Assembly: GCF_000346465.2 (NCBI RefSeq)
Contig: NC_034015.1
Location: 12,810,637-12,874,636 of the forward strand
DNA length: 64,000 nucleotides
DNA from: Prunus persica
Lineage: Eukaryota; Streptophyta; Magnoliopsida; Rosales; Rosaceae
Direction: 5' to 3'
Position numbers and translations under genes: made by a program. Below are positions 53,537 to 64,000 of the stretch, piece after piece; position 1 is the first letter of the stretch, and each line of letters begins with the position of its first letter. Under the pieces are notes generated by a model, which saw nothing but the letters and a program-made list of their open reading frames with translations, had not been told where the DNA came from and did no database searches.

Positions 53537-55231
53537 GCAATTTTCTCAAAAATTCATTTAAAATCACTTACTTAAAATGATTATTAACCTATCTAGAATC
53601 ATTCACAAACAAACTCTTAATCTTGAAATCGGTTGCTATGGAAACCTTTTAACACTAATCAGTGCAGATAACAAATTACCTTTCGGAGTTTTGGGCTATA
53701 CTGCCTTCTGCTTCAAGTTAGGCTTTGTGATCTCTAGGCCTCATGAAATTACACATGTGATCTGATGGGCCAAGTTGGGTCAGGCATGGATCCATGAAGA
53801 TGCATCGGTTATCCCACGAGTTCTATTTTCTTCTCTTTGTTTCGAAACCCTAAATTTAAAAGTCCACAAGTTAGGCCAGTTTTGATGAAAGAAAATCTAA
53901 ACGCATCCATTTTAATCGTGTGATATTTTTCAGGACAGGTGGACTATACAGCGTTAAAATAGTCATACGAAGACAGAGATCACTACATGTCACATGTGAT
54001 GATGTCAATGGTTTAGAATTGGCCGTAAAGAACTCTGAACAAGTCATCCACGAAAGCTTTATAGATAGACTTTGGCCATGCATAGTTTATTTAAAATTCA
54101 TTGTCATATCTGTGGATTTGCATGAATTTCAATTCAACAGTGGAGATGGACATTTTCTTTTTTTTTTGGTTTTTTTTCGGTATGTGCGTCAACACGGATT
54201 AGGTTGCTTAATTACAATGTCGTTTGGCGGTGACAAATCATATTACTAAATGTAAGAAAGGAAGTTAATTGAGCTGGGTTTTTTGTTTTTTCACAAACAA
54301 AACGACAGAATGTTTTTTAAAATATATAAATTTTTTGCAAAAGGTCAACACACCTAACTTAACGAACATAAAAAATGTATATCATGCTCGTATGTGTGTG
54401 AATTGAACTTACCAACAGCCCGCTTATTTGGTGTACTTTTACATGAGCATTGTAGGAGATGCAATTGAATATATGATGAAAATGTGAAACAAAAATGGAT
54501 TAAGGTTAGAGTTATTGTACACATATAGGTGGCCTAATATAGTTTTATAAGTTTCTTTTTTATGTTTTTTTAAAAGCTAGCCGTCACACATGGCCGTTAG
54601 AACGCTTTTTTTCTTTTTCCTTTTCAAATCTTTCTTTCATTTGAATTGTAAGTATGAAGTGTTTAAGCTTCTTTTTTCTTTCTGGCATTGTTCATCAAAA
54701 TTAGCTTCATGAAAATGTCAACATGGTTAACAAAATATTGTTATTTAATCTCTTTGAAATCATAATTCAAGTGATTAAGAGAAATTACTTTTGCATCCGT
54801 GATTGAGGAATTCAAACCCAAATTCTAATTAATAAATATTTAGAATTGAAGTTACTGGGTTCTTTTTTTTCCTTTCAAAATTTGGTTTGGTATTAGTTTT
54901 TATATTTAAGATTTGGTTCGGTGGAGGTATTAACTTTTGTAACCTCTTTGTCCTTTTGGGGTATAATTATGATTATGAAATTGAAGTACGATAGAAACAG
55001 AGGGAGGCAAAAGTCAAGCAAAGGCCAACGGAAACTACCAGGAACCACCTGCCTATCCCACACGCTGACGCTGAGTATTAAGTCCCTCGAAAGAGACTTC
55101 CTCGCAAAAACACTAAACACACCCCCCTTCCCACTTCTAAATCCGACCTTCTAAAGCAACCGCGTTTTTCATTTTCCAATCCCACCCCCCACGCGGCCTT
55201 GCCGCATTCCTAATCCCACCCATATTCGCCC
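53537..55231. other. Intergenic; no gene seen
   Basis: AT-rich upstream region of the NHL3-like gene. A weak tRNA-like phrase near 54770-54820 may be a SINE relic. Confidence 0.3.
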
Positions 55232-55241
55232 CTTATATATA
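55232..55241 (+). promoter_or_regulatory. TATA box candidate of the NHL3-like gene
   Basis: CTTATATATA about 97 bases before the ATG at 55338, followed by a pyrimidine-rich leader. Confidence 0.65.
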
Positions 55242-55337
55242 CCACACTTCACCTTCTTCATCTCTCATTCTTTACTCTCTCTCCCTCTACCCTTTTGCTT
55301 ATAATTATAATTTGATCTTTTCTCAATTCTCTCAGCC

Positions 55338-56036
55338 ATGTCAGAGAAACAATCTCATTTGAACGGGGCCTACTACGGCCCCTCAATCCCACCCAAATCC
55401 CAAGCCTACCACCGCCATGGCCGTGGCAGCGACCCCCTCGGCTGCTGCTGCGGCTGCATCTTCAGCCTTATTTTCAAGCTCATTATGACCGCCGTCGTCA
55501 TAGTGGGCCTGGCCTTTTTCATCTTCTGGCTCATAGTCCGCCCCAACCACATCAAGTTCCACGTCACCGAAGCCCACCTCACCCAATTCAACTTCTCCAA
55601 TGACAGCACCCTCCACTACAACCTCGCCCTCAACCTCACCATCCGCAACCCCAACAAGAAGATCGGGGTCTACTACGACCGCATCGAGGCCAGGGCCATC
55701 TACGAGGACCAGAGGTTCAGCACGTACACCTCGACGACGCCCTTTTACCAAGGGCACAAGACAACGAACGTGGTGAACCCGGTGTTCCAGGGCCAGCAGG
55801 TGATCCCAGACACGAAAGTGCTCTCCGAGTACAATGAGCAGAAGAATAGTGGGGTTTACGAGATCGACGTCAAGCTTTACCTTCGGGTTCGATTCAAATT
55901 CGGCTTGATCAAGACCGGCAAGTTCAAGCCCAGGATTAAATGTGGGTTGAAGGTTCCTTTGACTCAGAATGGGAGCTCATCAGTTAGCACTTTCGAGACT
56001 ACCAAGTGTGACGTTGATTACTTCAAATCAATCTAA
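55338..56036 (+). CDS. NDR1/HIN1-like protein, NHL3/YLS9 type
   Basis: 232 residues with the NHL3/NHL10 (YLS9) plan: N-terminal tail with a LNGAYYGPSIPP motif, a DPLGCCCGCIF cysteine cluster, transmembrane segment at about 43-66, WLIVRPNHIKFHVTEAHLTQ, the LNLTIRNPNKKIGVYYDRIE motif (about 98-117), FYQGHKTTN and a VDVKLYLRVRFKFG-like strand near 174-186. NHL3 and YLS9 of Arabidopsis are plasma-membrane proteins raised in defence and senescence; by family this is a likely relative. The cysteines next to the membrane may be acylated (inference). The ATG at 55338 is first in frame and well placed after the TATA box. GC-rich 5' half. Confidence 0.88.
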   Translation: MSEKQSHLNGAYYGPSIPPKSQAYHRHGRGSDPLGCCCGCIFSLIFKLIMTAVVIVGLAFFIFWLIVRPNHIKFHVTEAHLTQFNFSNDSTLHYNLALNLTIRNPNKKIGVYYDRIEARAIYEDQRFSTYTSTTPFYQGHKTTNVVNPVFQGQQVIPDTKVLSEYNEQKNSGVYEIDVKLYLRVRFKFGLIKTGKFKPRIKCGLKVPLTQNGSSSVSTFETTKCDVDYFKSI

Positions 56037-56789
56037 GCTCCACAGCTTACCACTTCATATATCTTCTTGTTGATCCAGTCTCAGATTATTATTTTTTTAC
56101 TATTCTTTTGTTTTTTTGTTTTTGTGTTTGTGTTGATCCAGTCTTAGATTATACACTAGAGAGATATATGATTTCTTTTGTGGGTTTTGATACCTACTTA
56201 CGTTACGCATGTTCATAAATAAAATAGTGTGTTTAGTAGTTCGCCTTTTGCTTTCTATGATGGTTATAAAATTGATGCCTTTAGAAAAAGATAATAAAAG
56301 GACCACTTCAATTGGGGATGGCCTGCATTGACTAGTTTGAGGGAATACCAACCATTCACTCACATTCGCTCTCACGTTAGCTGTCTCTTTGGTCACTCAT
56401 GGGTCACATGGGCGAGTTTTGCTGGAAGAGAAGACAACACATACAGTAACACTCCTCCTTGTTTGTACTCAAAAAAAGATGCTCCTTACCTTTCTGTCTT
56501 CAGGGACCGGATTGGATGACGTCGCTTAATTACAACTCCGTAAACGTAGATTGCTGGCTAACTAATCAATCACTTTGCAGAGCAGTTTGTCATTTGTGAT
56601 GACTCCTTCAACGGAAATTACGTGTAGTAAGTAACTGGCAAAGAATGTGAAAAGCCGTTTGAAATCTTCACCCTCCTTATTGAATATTGAGGAACAATTT
56701 TCTGCTGCTATCACATTCATATTGGTCAAATTGCCTCTATGTCACACTGTTTGGTTCAATATAAATGAATAAAACAAGGTGTCAGCCAA
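56037..56789. other. 3' flank of the NHL3-like gene; no gene seen
   Basis: A TTGATCCAGTCTYAGATTAT segment occurs twice (56070 and 56133), a local direct repeat. Otherwise AT-rich. Confidence 0.4.
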
Positions 56790-56881
56790 TGTGATCTTAG
56801 CTCAGCGGTAGAGTTTGTTGGCATACATGCAATTGGTCCGTGTTTTGATCCCCATGGTATTAATGCGTGTGAAAATATCAA
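56790..56881 (+). repeat. SINE-like tRNA relic
   Basis: GATCTTAGCTCAGCGGTAGAG (box A like) and GTGTTTTGATCCCCATGG (box B like), followed by ATGCGTGTGAAAATATC. It looks like the head and body of a tRNA-derived SINE, not a functional tRNA: no acceptor stem is evident. A Tourist MITE begins at its end. Confidence 0.5.
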
Positions 56882-57363
56882 GACCCCATTTGGTTCACGA
56901 AATGGATTTGAAGGGAAATCATTTCTCATGTCATTTCCCAGTGAATGGGAATGAAAGATTCATTTTCCACGTTTGGTAATGTCGGGAAAGTAACCGGGAG
57001 ATTTCACTTTGTTTTCTTTCCCATGTTTGTTTTGAGTAGGAATGAAAAACAAAGTTTGTATAATTTTCCAATTGTACCCGTATTAAATCAAATAAAAAAA
57101 AGAATGCATTTAATGATACGTTGTAATTATAAATTGTTCATATGGACAAAATAGTCACGAAAATTGTGCATTGAATGTTAGCTCATTTTTCCAAACTTTC
57201 CCATGATGAGGGAAAACAAAACACAAGTTAAGAGGAGGGCTTCACTTTCCCCCCTACTTTTTCATGTGCCAGGCAATCATTTCCCATGCTTGGACTTACC
57301 AAACATGGGAAAGCAATTGAATTCTCATTCCCAAGCCTCCTTTCCTATGAACCAAACAGAGTC
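56882..57363. mobile_element. Tourist-like (PIF/Harbinger) MITE, second copy of the 1567 family
   Basis: 482 bp, similar to 1567-2027 from end to end (for example AAACAAAGTTTGTATAATTT and CCCATGTTTGTTTTG are shared). The ends are GACCCCATTTGGTTCACG and the complement of GACTCTGTTTGGTTCATAG. Flanks are CAA and TAA, a slightly diverged TAA duplication. Confidence 0.88.
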
Positions 57364-57730
57364 TAAGTGTTAAGCATCGTTGGGGAAAACATATAAAACT
57401 AGACCTAGTTGGCAACAATATGTTCTTAAAACTAAGCACACACTAAACATCTAAACCCAACCCTACTGAGCAAGGGATGAGCCCAAATACCCTTGGTTGA
57501 CCACGGCCACAACCCAAACTATTCATGAGGTTGGAACAAAAATGCAGGAAATAAGACCACCCATTTTATCCTATATCCAACCATGCAGTGGGAAAAGCCC
57601 AAATCATTGTTCTTCAACCTTGCCCAAATCAAATTATGACTAGGCCCAAAATGTATAATAATCTTAACCGAAAGAGTAAATATGGTATTGAGGAACACTT
57701 AATTAAAATATATTTCAAAGAAAAGTCTAA

Positions 57731-57965
57731 GGGTTCGTTTGAGAGTGATTTTGGATAGGCTAATAATCACTTTTATGGAGAACCACTTCTCCATATAATC
57801 ACTTTAAGTGATTTTATTAAAATGATTTTATAGAGAAGCACATGGGAGGTGCTTCTCCCCAGAATCACTTTAAATCACTAAAAGTGATTTTCTAAAGAAG
57901 CATGTTGGAGGTGCTTCTTCCCATAAATAATTTTGGCATATCTAGAATTACTTTCAAACGAGGCC
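57731..57965. mobile_element. Tourist-like (PIF/Harbinger) MITE, third family
   Basis: 235 bp with exact TAA duplications at 57728-57730 and 57966-57968. Ends are GGGTTCGTTTGAGAGTGATT and the complement of AATTACTTTCAAACGAGGCC. Interior has AAGTGATTTT / AATCACTT inverted motifs. Confidence 0.85.
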
Positions 57966-58014
57966 TAAATCATATTTTCATCAAATTAATCACTCACAGC
58001 TTCTTCAGTTATAA

Positions 58015-58440
58015 GTTTCCTAAACATATTGAGGTGGATGAACATTTCATCAATGAAAAGATTGAGAACAAAATCATCTACCTACCCTTGGTGAAATCAA
58101 AAGATAAATTAGCAAATGTCTTGACTAAGGTTGTCTCCAGACGAGTGTTTCATGACTCTCTTATCAAGGTGGGTATTAGTGACATGTATACACCAACTTG
58201 AAGAGAAGTGTTCACGTGAGTTAACCTAACAAATTAAGGAGATTTATTTCCTAAGTCAATTATGTGATTTATTTCCTCTTGTTTTTTTTTGTTTTTTGTT
58301 TTTGTATAATTAACAATCCTTGTATTATTGGGGAGATATTCTTCAATTTAATTATGAATCATATTCCTTGTAAAGAACATATGTAAAATACTATATATCT
58401 CCTTACAGAGAAGAAATAAAATCATCCAAAAATATTTAAA
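58015..58440 (+). pseudogene. Copia remnant: end of RNase H plus start of 3' LTR
   Basis: 58021-58201 codes for KHIEVDEHFINEKIENKII, then LVKSKDKLANVLTKVVS and RRVFHDSLIKVGISDMYTPT with a stop: the conserved C-terminus of a Copia polyprotein. A purine run (GAAGAGAAG) and TGTTCACGTGAG follow, as expected for a polypurine tract and LTR start. LTR-like DNA continues to about 58440. The rest of the element is absent. Confidence 0.75.
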
Positions 58441-58992
58441 CCATATTCGTCTTTTAACATACAAGTCCATTTTCTTTAGAAACAACAAATATATAGTTTA
58501 CTATGCTATTAGTGGGAAAGCTTTTTGTTCGTCTTTATAGTTTTGTCACATAGAGTAAATAATTTATGTGTTATAAACGAGAGAGCTGATTTTCTCACTT
58601 CTATTTTGTACATTGCAAAAAATTTGTAAATTTTGATTGAGATGACAGCAAAACTACAGGTATTTACACCAACGTGTATTCATAGCTTAAATAATGCATA
58701 TACAGAGTTGCATACTTTTGCTTTTCCATCCATTTCTGTACTAAAAGCATCAGCAATCAATGATCACCTAAACCGCTACACTTGCCATGCAACCACATTT
58801 ATTGAAACCCAAAACACAATGCTACCGGTTGCCCCAAAATTAATAATTAAAAATTAAAAATTAAAAAAATTAAAAACCAGTAACACACCATCGCCCAATA
58901 CTGTGCTTGCTAACATGGCAAGATCATCGCTTGACCCGACAACCCAAGCCCAGGACCCTACCCAGCCCCACAAATTAAAACGAGCTTCTTTA

Positions 58993-59487
58993 TTACATGC
59001 TACAAGTCTCACGACCGGGAGAAGGCGACGGAGTATAGTACGGCGGCGAAGCACAAGGAGTCGAAAATGGCGTCGTCCCGTCGTCCACCTCTACACTCAT
59101 CACCGTCACAGCTACGTCCAGCACCACCGTCGTCGCCGTCTTCACCTCTTTCTCCGCGCACGACGAGTGCGTCGTCGTCTCGGCGAAGTCCAGACCCTTT
59201 CTCTCCTCCTCCTCCTCGATCGTGAACAAAACCCTTGACGACACGCCGTACAGTGCCTGCTGCCACTTGAACACGTCGTCCACGTCAACGTCGACGCTTC
59301 TGTGGTGCTGTGAGTGAGGCGGGTTTTCGTGGGGCCCGATCCGGGTCTGAGACTGAGACTTCAGCCGGCGCCGGAGGAGGAAGAAGAGCTGGGTTGCTAG
59401 GGCTGCGAGAATGGCCGCAAACACTACAGTGAGCGCAGTCCCGAGCTTGCTAAGACCACCATTCATGTGTCCGTGCGTATAACTCAA
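58993..59487 (-). CDS. Small plant membrane protein of unknown function
   Basis: 164 residues on the minus strand. One transmembrane segment at about 14-38 (LGTALTVVFAAILAALATQL) with a basic RRRLKSQSQTR on its C-terminal side, a HHRSVDVDVDDVFKWQQALY stretch, GVSSRVLFTIEEEEERKGLD, a variable middle and a Pro/Ser-rich TPFSTPCASPPYYTPSPSP near the end. It resembles plant-only single-pass proteins, some listed as membrane lipoprotein lipid attachment site-like, whose function is unknown. The ATG (59487) begins MSYTHGHMNGG and lies directly before the membrane segment. High GC compared with flanks and the strong acidic and proline motifs support a real gene. Not related to the LEA2 cluster. Confidence 0.75.
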   Translation of the reverse strand: MSYTHGHMNGGLSKLGTALTVVFAAILAALATQLFFLLRRRLKSQSQTRIGPHENPPHSQHHRSVDVDVDDVFKWQQALYGVSSRVLFTIEEEEERKGLDFAETTTHSSCAEKEVKTATTVVLDVAVTVMSVEVDDGTTPFSTPCASPPYYTPSPSPGRETCSM

Positions 59488-60589
59488 TGTCTACAAGTTG
59501 TTTGTGTAAATGACTCTCTGGGTTTTTTCAGTGTTTTAAGTTAACGGGTGGTTGACCGGCAACCGGTTGTTTACAGGGAAGGTAAAGCGAAGAAATGGGT
59601 TTGAAGAGATGGAAGGAAGTGTGGTTTAGCAGGTTGCCGGTGGATGAATGGATAAAGGTTTTGTAAAAAAGAGAGTGAGGGTGAACTAGGCGTGAAGGAA
59701 AACGATGTTTTTTCTTGGAAATGTGGGTGGGTGGGGTGAAGAAGAAGAAATGTGGACAGGATCCGAGCAAGGAAATGTGTGATGGCGGTGGAGTCGAAGG
59801 AGTGCTGAGTTGGAGTTTGCATTGAAGTTTGAATTAATTTTGGCAGTTGAGTTTGGGGGCTTATCTGGTGTTTTGTAATTTGCTACCATTTATGATGTTG
59901 TGCAAACACCTAAAAGGCCGCAACTTCACGTTTTTTGGGATGCCAAAGGTCCTATAATTTTCTCCTATAATTCATTATGATGAGTTTTCAATTTCGTGCG
60001 TTTTTCTCATAAAACATCTCCGATGTTCATTAAATTATGAGATTTATAGGGAAATATTTTGATTTTTAAGTTAGCAAATTTAGCTCTTTAATATAGACAA
60101 GCAAGTAGAATTTGAAGAGCAAAATTTGTTTTTTGTTTTTTGTTTTTAAACGATATTGGAGTATAGAGAAATCGAATCTAGAACCTCGAATGCAAAGATA
60201 ATTATTCTTAATCACTTAAACTAAAAGCAACTTGCAAAATTTGCTTCTCCGGTGGGGATCCTTTAGAAGTATCTCAGCAATTGGCGTGAGAAATAATCAC
60301 TTGGGCCTTTACATTTCAACAAGTCTGCTGGAGAGCTGTACTTGGGCTGGTTGAACCAGACAACAAAATAGCAACCTGATCTTTATTCAATTGAACCCAA
60401 TTGCTCACAAATATTTTGTTCGGCTTTTTCATATCATCTTGGGCCTACTTCATTCCAATGCAATTGAATGGGAACAGTTCATATTCATCAACAACAGTGC
60501 TTGAAGGCAACCGACATTATTATTTTCTTCAAGTAAAATATAATAAATCATGGAAGATAAAGGGACAAGAGGACACAATTATTTCTCTT
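59488..60589. other. 5' region of the minus-strand gene and intergenic DNA
   Basis: The part to about 59890 is pyrimidine-rich on the minus strand and is likely promoter and leader of the 58993-59487 gene. The minus strand of about 60160-60230 has a weak SINE-like phrase (box-B-like GGTTCTAGATTCGATTTC). No gene seen. Confidence 0.35.
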
Positions 60590-60609
60590 ATTATTATTTG
60601 TTTGTTTGG

Positions 60610-60750
60610 GTGAACAAAGTCTAGTCCAATGAAAAAGGACTTTGACTTACAGATAAGAGGTTTCAGATTCAAACACCTATGATATCATTTGTGTGTGTGT
60701 GAGAGAAATCTCCCCTCCCATCTAGTTTAGACCATCGCTTATACTCAAAA
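60610..60750 (+). mobile_element. tRNA-derived SINE, same family as 33266
   Basis: AAAGTCTAGTCCAATGAAAAAGG...GACTTACAGATAAGAGGTTT...GTGTGTGTGAGAGAAATCTC...TAGTTTAGACCATCGCTTAT, aligning with the SINE at 33266-33419. Flanked by ATTATTATTTGTTTG on both sides (from 60590 and from 60751). Confidence 0.85.
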
Positions 60751-60766
60751 ATTATTATTTGTTTGG

Positions 60767-63700
60767 TAAATAATTCATTGAATCTCTTGTTTTATAAGAT
60801 TTGATTGGCTAGAAATATTTTTTGGAAGGAAAATCAATAATTTGAGTTTTCAAAATCAGAGTGTGCTATAGTCTATATATGTATAAGAACAGTAAGCTTA
60901 GTGAAAGTGCAAGGTACTACATGTGTATATGTGTATGTGTAAGAAGTGTATATGCTTTTGGAAAACGACCGAACAATCATCAAAAGCATCATCATTCATC
61001 ATCTCCAAAATCTAATCATCACCCACATTCTCTGGTTTATTCGCGTGTGCTTGCCCCCATCTCTTTTTGACCAAGTCCCTCCATCAAAGACCACCCCACC
61101 AAAAACAAGAACAGAAAAGAAAAAACCATAAAAACTACATAAATAAAACAACATGGTCAATTGGTCATGGTGGGAGTGGTAGCCCCCCCTTCCTTTCTTC
61201 ACCATAACAGAAAGAAACAGCAGCACATGAAAGTACCCCTTCTCCTTGGATCCCTCAATCTCATCACTTTCAAATGATAAAACCCAAAAAAAAAGCACAA
61301 AAGCACAAAGAGTGAGTGATGATCAATACAATGACTACAGATACATATTGGTCTCTGATCTATAACATCTATATCTATGTATAGATTGAGGGTCTTTTGG
61401 ATCCGAGATTTCCCTTACTTTCATGCAAAAATATTCACTCAGAAGAGAAAGAAAAGAGGAATTGGAATTGGAACAAAGACAGTGACCTTATGGAAAAGAG
61501 GCCTCTGATAGCTTCAACTCCCCTTTTCTTAAAGTCTGCGAAAGCCCTCTCACTTCTCAAGCTGTCTGTGGAAACTTTGTCTCCATGCTTAGCTCCCTTT
61601 GTCTTTTCTAGATGCCAACAACGGTCTTTCTCTTTTTGTGGGTCTCATGTAACAGTCTTGGAGGGACCTTATTGTGTCACTTGTAGCTTGTCTTTGGTTT
61701 TTCAAAATCAAGCCTCTACTTGGTACATAAATTGTCTGCTAATTAAAGACATATAGTACACCCTTCAAATTTAATAAAGTTGAAGGTGCATGAAGGGAAA
61801 TAGAAATCCATAATTACCATATATATTCTGTCTTTGGTTAGTGTTATATAGGTCAAAGTTTTGAAGAATAAACAGGAGAGTTATGTTAGAACGTGACAAT
61901 TCAACTCAAAATCAATTGATAAATGATGGAGATGTTTAACGTCTTTTGAGTACTATAATACAGGTTTTCATTCTCCGATATGGGATACTCTCTCAACAAG
62001 GCTGTATTAATCTTATGGTGATTACAAAAAGGTTTCCTTAAGTAAATGAAACATATTGGCTCTTAAAGTAAGGTATAAAACTTTATTGGCTCCAGTAAAG
62101 CTAAAAGGGATGTGCCTTAATCAGTATGTCTCTTATCCCACAAGGCTTAAAAACTGAAGTTTATTAGGCTCTCTCAGTAGGACCTTTAGTGATGCACCAC
62201 TTTTCAAATTTGTGTAAGATCTGTGACAATGAATTTGAATAATATAAACACCATCCATCAATCTTTAAGGTCTCAGTTTCTTTTTGATCATCGAGTATGT
62301 AAGGAGATGATTGGACAAGTAAGCATGACTACTTTGCTTTGATAAAAAGAGGGTTTCAATTAAGGTTCGTGGGTGAGTTTCGGCCGTAGATTTTGGAAAA
62401 ATCAATCATGTGCGACTCACTCTAACAGTCTCCTCAATAAGAATTGTAATTCCCTTTAGAACACACTCACTTTTAATGATTAAGATATTGTCATGTGTTC
62501 TGTGAAATTGCCGACTAATATTCAGAAACGCCTATTGGCATGCAAGTCGGGGCCAGAGGGTCAAGGTTTACACCCAAGCGTAAGGATAATAAGCTTGCGC
62601 GCAGGCCCACAAAAACCTTAATTCAACCCAAAAAAAACAACAACCAATCATCGCAATGTTTGGGCCTCCCTAATACGTGAAACCTTCATATTCTTTCATA
62701 ACCTGTGCATGAAATTAATATGCACGTCAGACTATTCAAGCTGTTAACCCTCAAGCGAGACTTAAAATTGTATATATTTGGCTCATATTAACTGAGAAAA
62801 TAAATAGGATTCCATAAGAAAAATATATATAAAAACACAAACATTTGAACTGAATTCATTCAGTCTCGTCCCAATCAAAGCGTGAGCCTTTACACAGTGT
62901 CGTGTCACATAAGTACTGTACTTCTCTCTTTCTCAGACCCATGAACCATTTCTAATACCGATGTTTAATTTTTCTGTTGCACTACATTTGACAGCTTTAT
63001 GTTCACTATGGTTGCGCAAGTTACCAGTGAGTTGGCAGCCACAGTAACAATATATATGCTTGACGTTGTTTACACAAAAATAGTAAGCCATTGAGAATAC
63101 TTGTGGTAGGCAAAGAAAGCTAAACCCTCTACTATACTATAGTAATGTTTTATTTATCACGTGATCTACTGTTAGGTCACGTAATGAGAGAGATAAATAC
63201 ATAATTCTCAGCAATTGAATATCTCGCAAATGGCATGCAATCTCGCAAATGAGAAAGGCATTTTGGTGCATCTTTTGCAGTCAAATTATTCAAATCAATA
63301 TGATCCTGAAATTGGCCTAGTCCTTGGTATAGGGAATGAACCCCAAAATGCGCTCCATGTGTTTTTCAGTGGCATGACACATACACATATGCATATAATC
63401 AATATTATCGACTTGGTCCCTTTTCATATAGACTATCTCCCAACAGTGGAAGAAAAGTTGAACCATTTGTGTGCCGTACAAAAAAGATGCATTGCACAGA
63501 TGATCAAAGTTAGCCCAGTAAGGAAGGGTGAGAAATGGCAGCCACCCACAGCCACAAGGAGTGAAAAAGATAACAACTTTGTTTTTCAAAAGGGACACCC
63601 ACTTTCTGCTATTAATTAGGACTTGTTTATTTACTAAAGATACTACTTTATCTTGCTTCCTGCTTTTGAGGGGAAAATTAGATTCCTAACACACACTTAC

Positions 63701-64000
63701 ATCTTAATAAAATAATTCAGTGTGTTTCTGACATGGATATCATATAGGCGATCGTAAAAGTAAATGATTGAGGACTTAGTTCACATCACATAGAGCAAAT
63801 TAATTCTATATACAACAAATATCTGCTTCATAATTCAACAAAGGAGGATTAGGATACATAATTGATCAAAATAATATATATAATTTCTTCAAGTGATATA
63901 ATCAAACTTAATTATATTTCTTAAGGCTTAAGGATTCATCAGATAACCGGATTAATTAATTTGTTGAATAAGAACATTAGTTGCCAAGCACCGAGCTAAT
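60767..64000. other. Gene-free end of window
   Basis: AT-rich with only short frames on both strands. The frame at 63215-63619 begins with TTG and has no recognisable domain; that at 61397-61756 also starts without ATG. A tRNA-like phrase near 62545-62610 (GGTTTACACCC, GCGCGCAGGCCCAC) may be a SINE relic. I see no feature I can support. Confidence 0.4.

Noticed and set aside
56792..56865. Possible tRNA gene
   Set aside because: Box A and B phrases are present but no paired acceptor stem is visible and a SINE-like tail follows.
61397..61756. 119-residue frame
   Set aside because: No ATG at the start, no domain, no splice context; not supportable as a gene.
63215..63619. 134-residue frame near the window end
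   Set aside because: Starts with TTG, no recognisable domain, AT-rich non-coding-like composition.
1..64000. CRISPR arrays, operons or bacterial-type systems
   Set aside because: The sequence is plainly plant nuclear DNA; no regularly spaced direct repeats with unique spacers were seen.

Overview
This is nuclear DNA from a flowering plant, almost certainly a eudicot. It is AT-rich and intron-poor, full of plant-type transposons, and the recognisable genes are plant-only families: DUF247/UPF0481 proteins and LEA2 (NDR1/HIN1-like, NHL) membrane proteins. The mix of tandem DUF247 and NHL genes with these small TIR elements and tRNA-derived SINEs suggests a woody eudicot, perhaps Rosaceae. That family-level guess is inference and was not tested.

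Layout. From 1 to about 25 kb, DUF247 and LEA2 genes alternate on the + strand: DUF247-1 (325-1566), LEA2 pseudogene a (2255-3999), DUF247-2 (5537-7213), LEA2-b (8021-8704), DUF247-3 (16244-17512), LEA2 pseudogene c (22550-23240), LEA2-d (24548-25258). LEA2-e (30348-31052) is the last member of that LEA2 group. From 33.7 to 56 kb come more distant LEA2/NHL genes, all on +: a related pair f/g (33721, 34911), two proline-rich NHL genes h/i (38755, 41186), an NHL12-like gene (50628) and an NHL3/YLS9-like gene (55338). A single minus-strand gene for a small membrane protein lies at 58993-59487. The last 4.5 kb holds one SINE and no supportable gene.

Mobile DNA explains most of the spacing and is often nested. 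A hAT-type element (9095-15183) contains a Copia LTR retrotransposon (10110-14994), which itself carries part of a second hAT element. At 18.9-21.5 kb a 986-bp inverted-repeat element lies beside a hAT element that contains another hAT element. There are two probable solo LTRs (2354-3809 and 28017-29730), a 1.87-kb CACTA element (25421-27290), Mutator-like inverted-repeat elements, four Tourist/Harbinger MITEs with TAA or near-TAA target duplications, and several SINEs. Many boundaries are fixed by target-site duplications visible in the sequence.

How the genes fit together. DUF247 proteins have a C-terminal membrane anchor. LEA2/NHL proteins have an N-terminal anchor followed by an extracytoplasmic LEA2 domain; NHL members are linked to membrane-associated defence and stress responses. 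The alternating order suggests that a DUF247-LEA2 unit was tandemly duplicated and then partly decayed. Points of interest: a MITE inserted exactly at a stop codon while keeping the stop, a LEA2 gene split by a solo LTR, lost start codons in DUF247-1 and LEA2-e, and a nearly identical 3' end shared by otherwise diverged DUF247 copies. I found no RNA gene other than SINE-type tRNA relics, no CRISPR array, and no clear new defence-type system.
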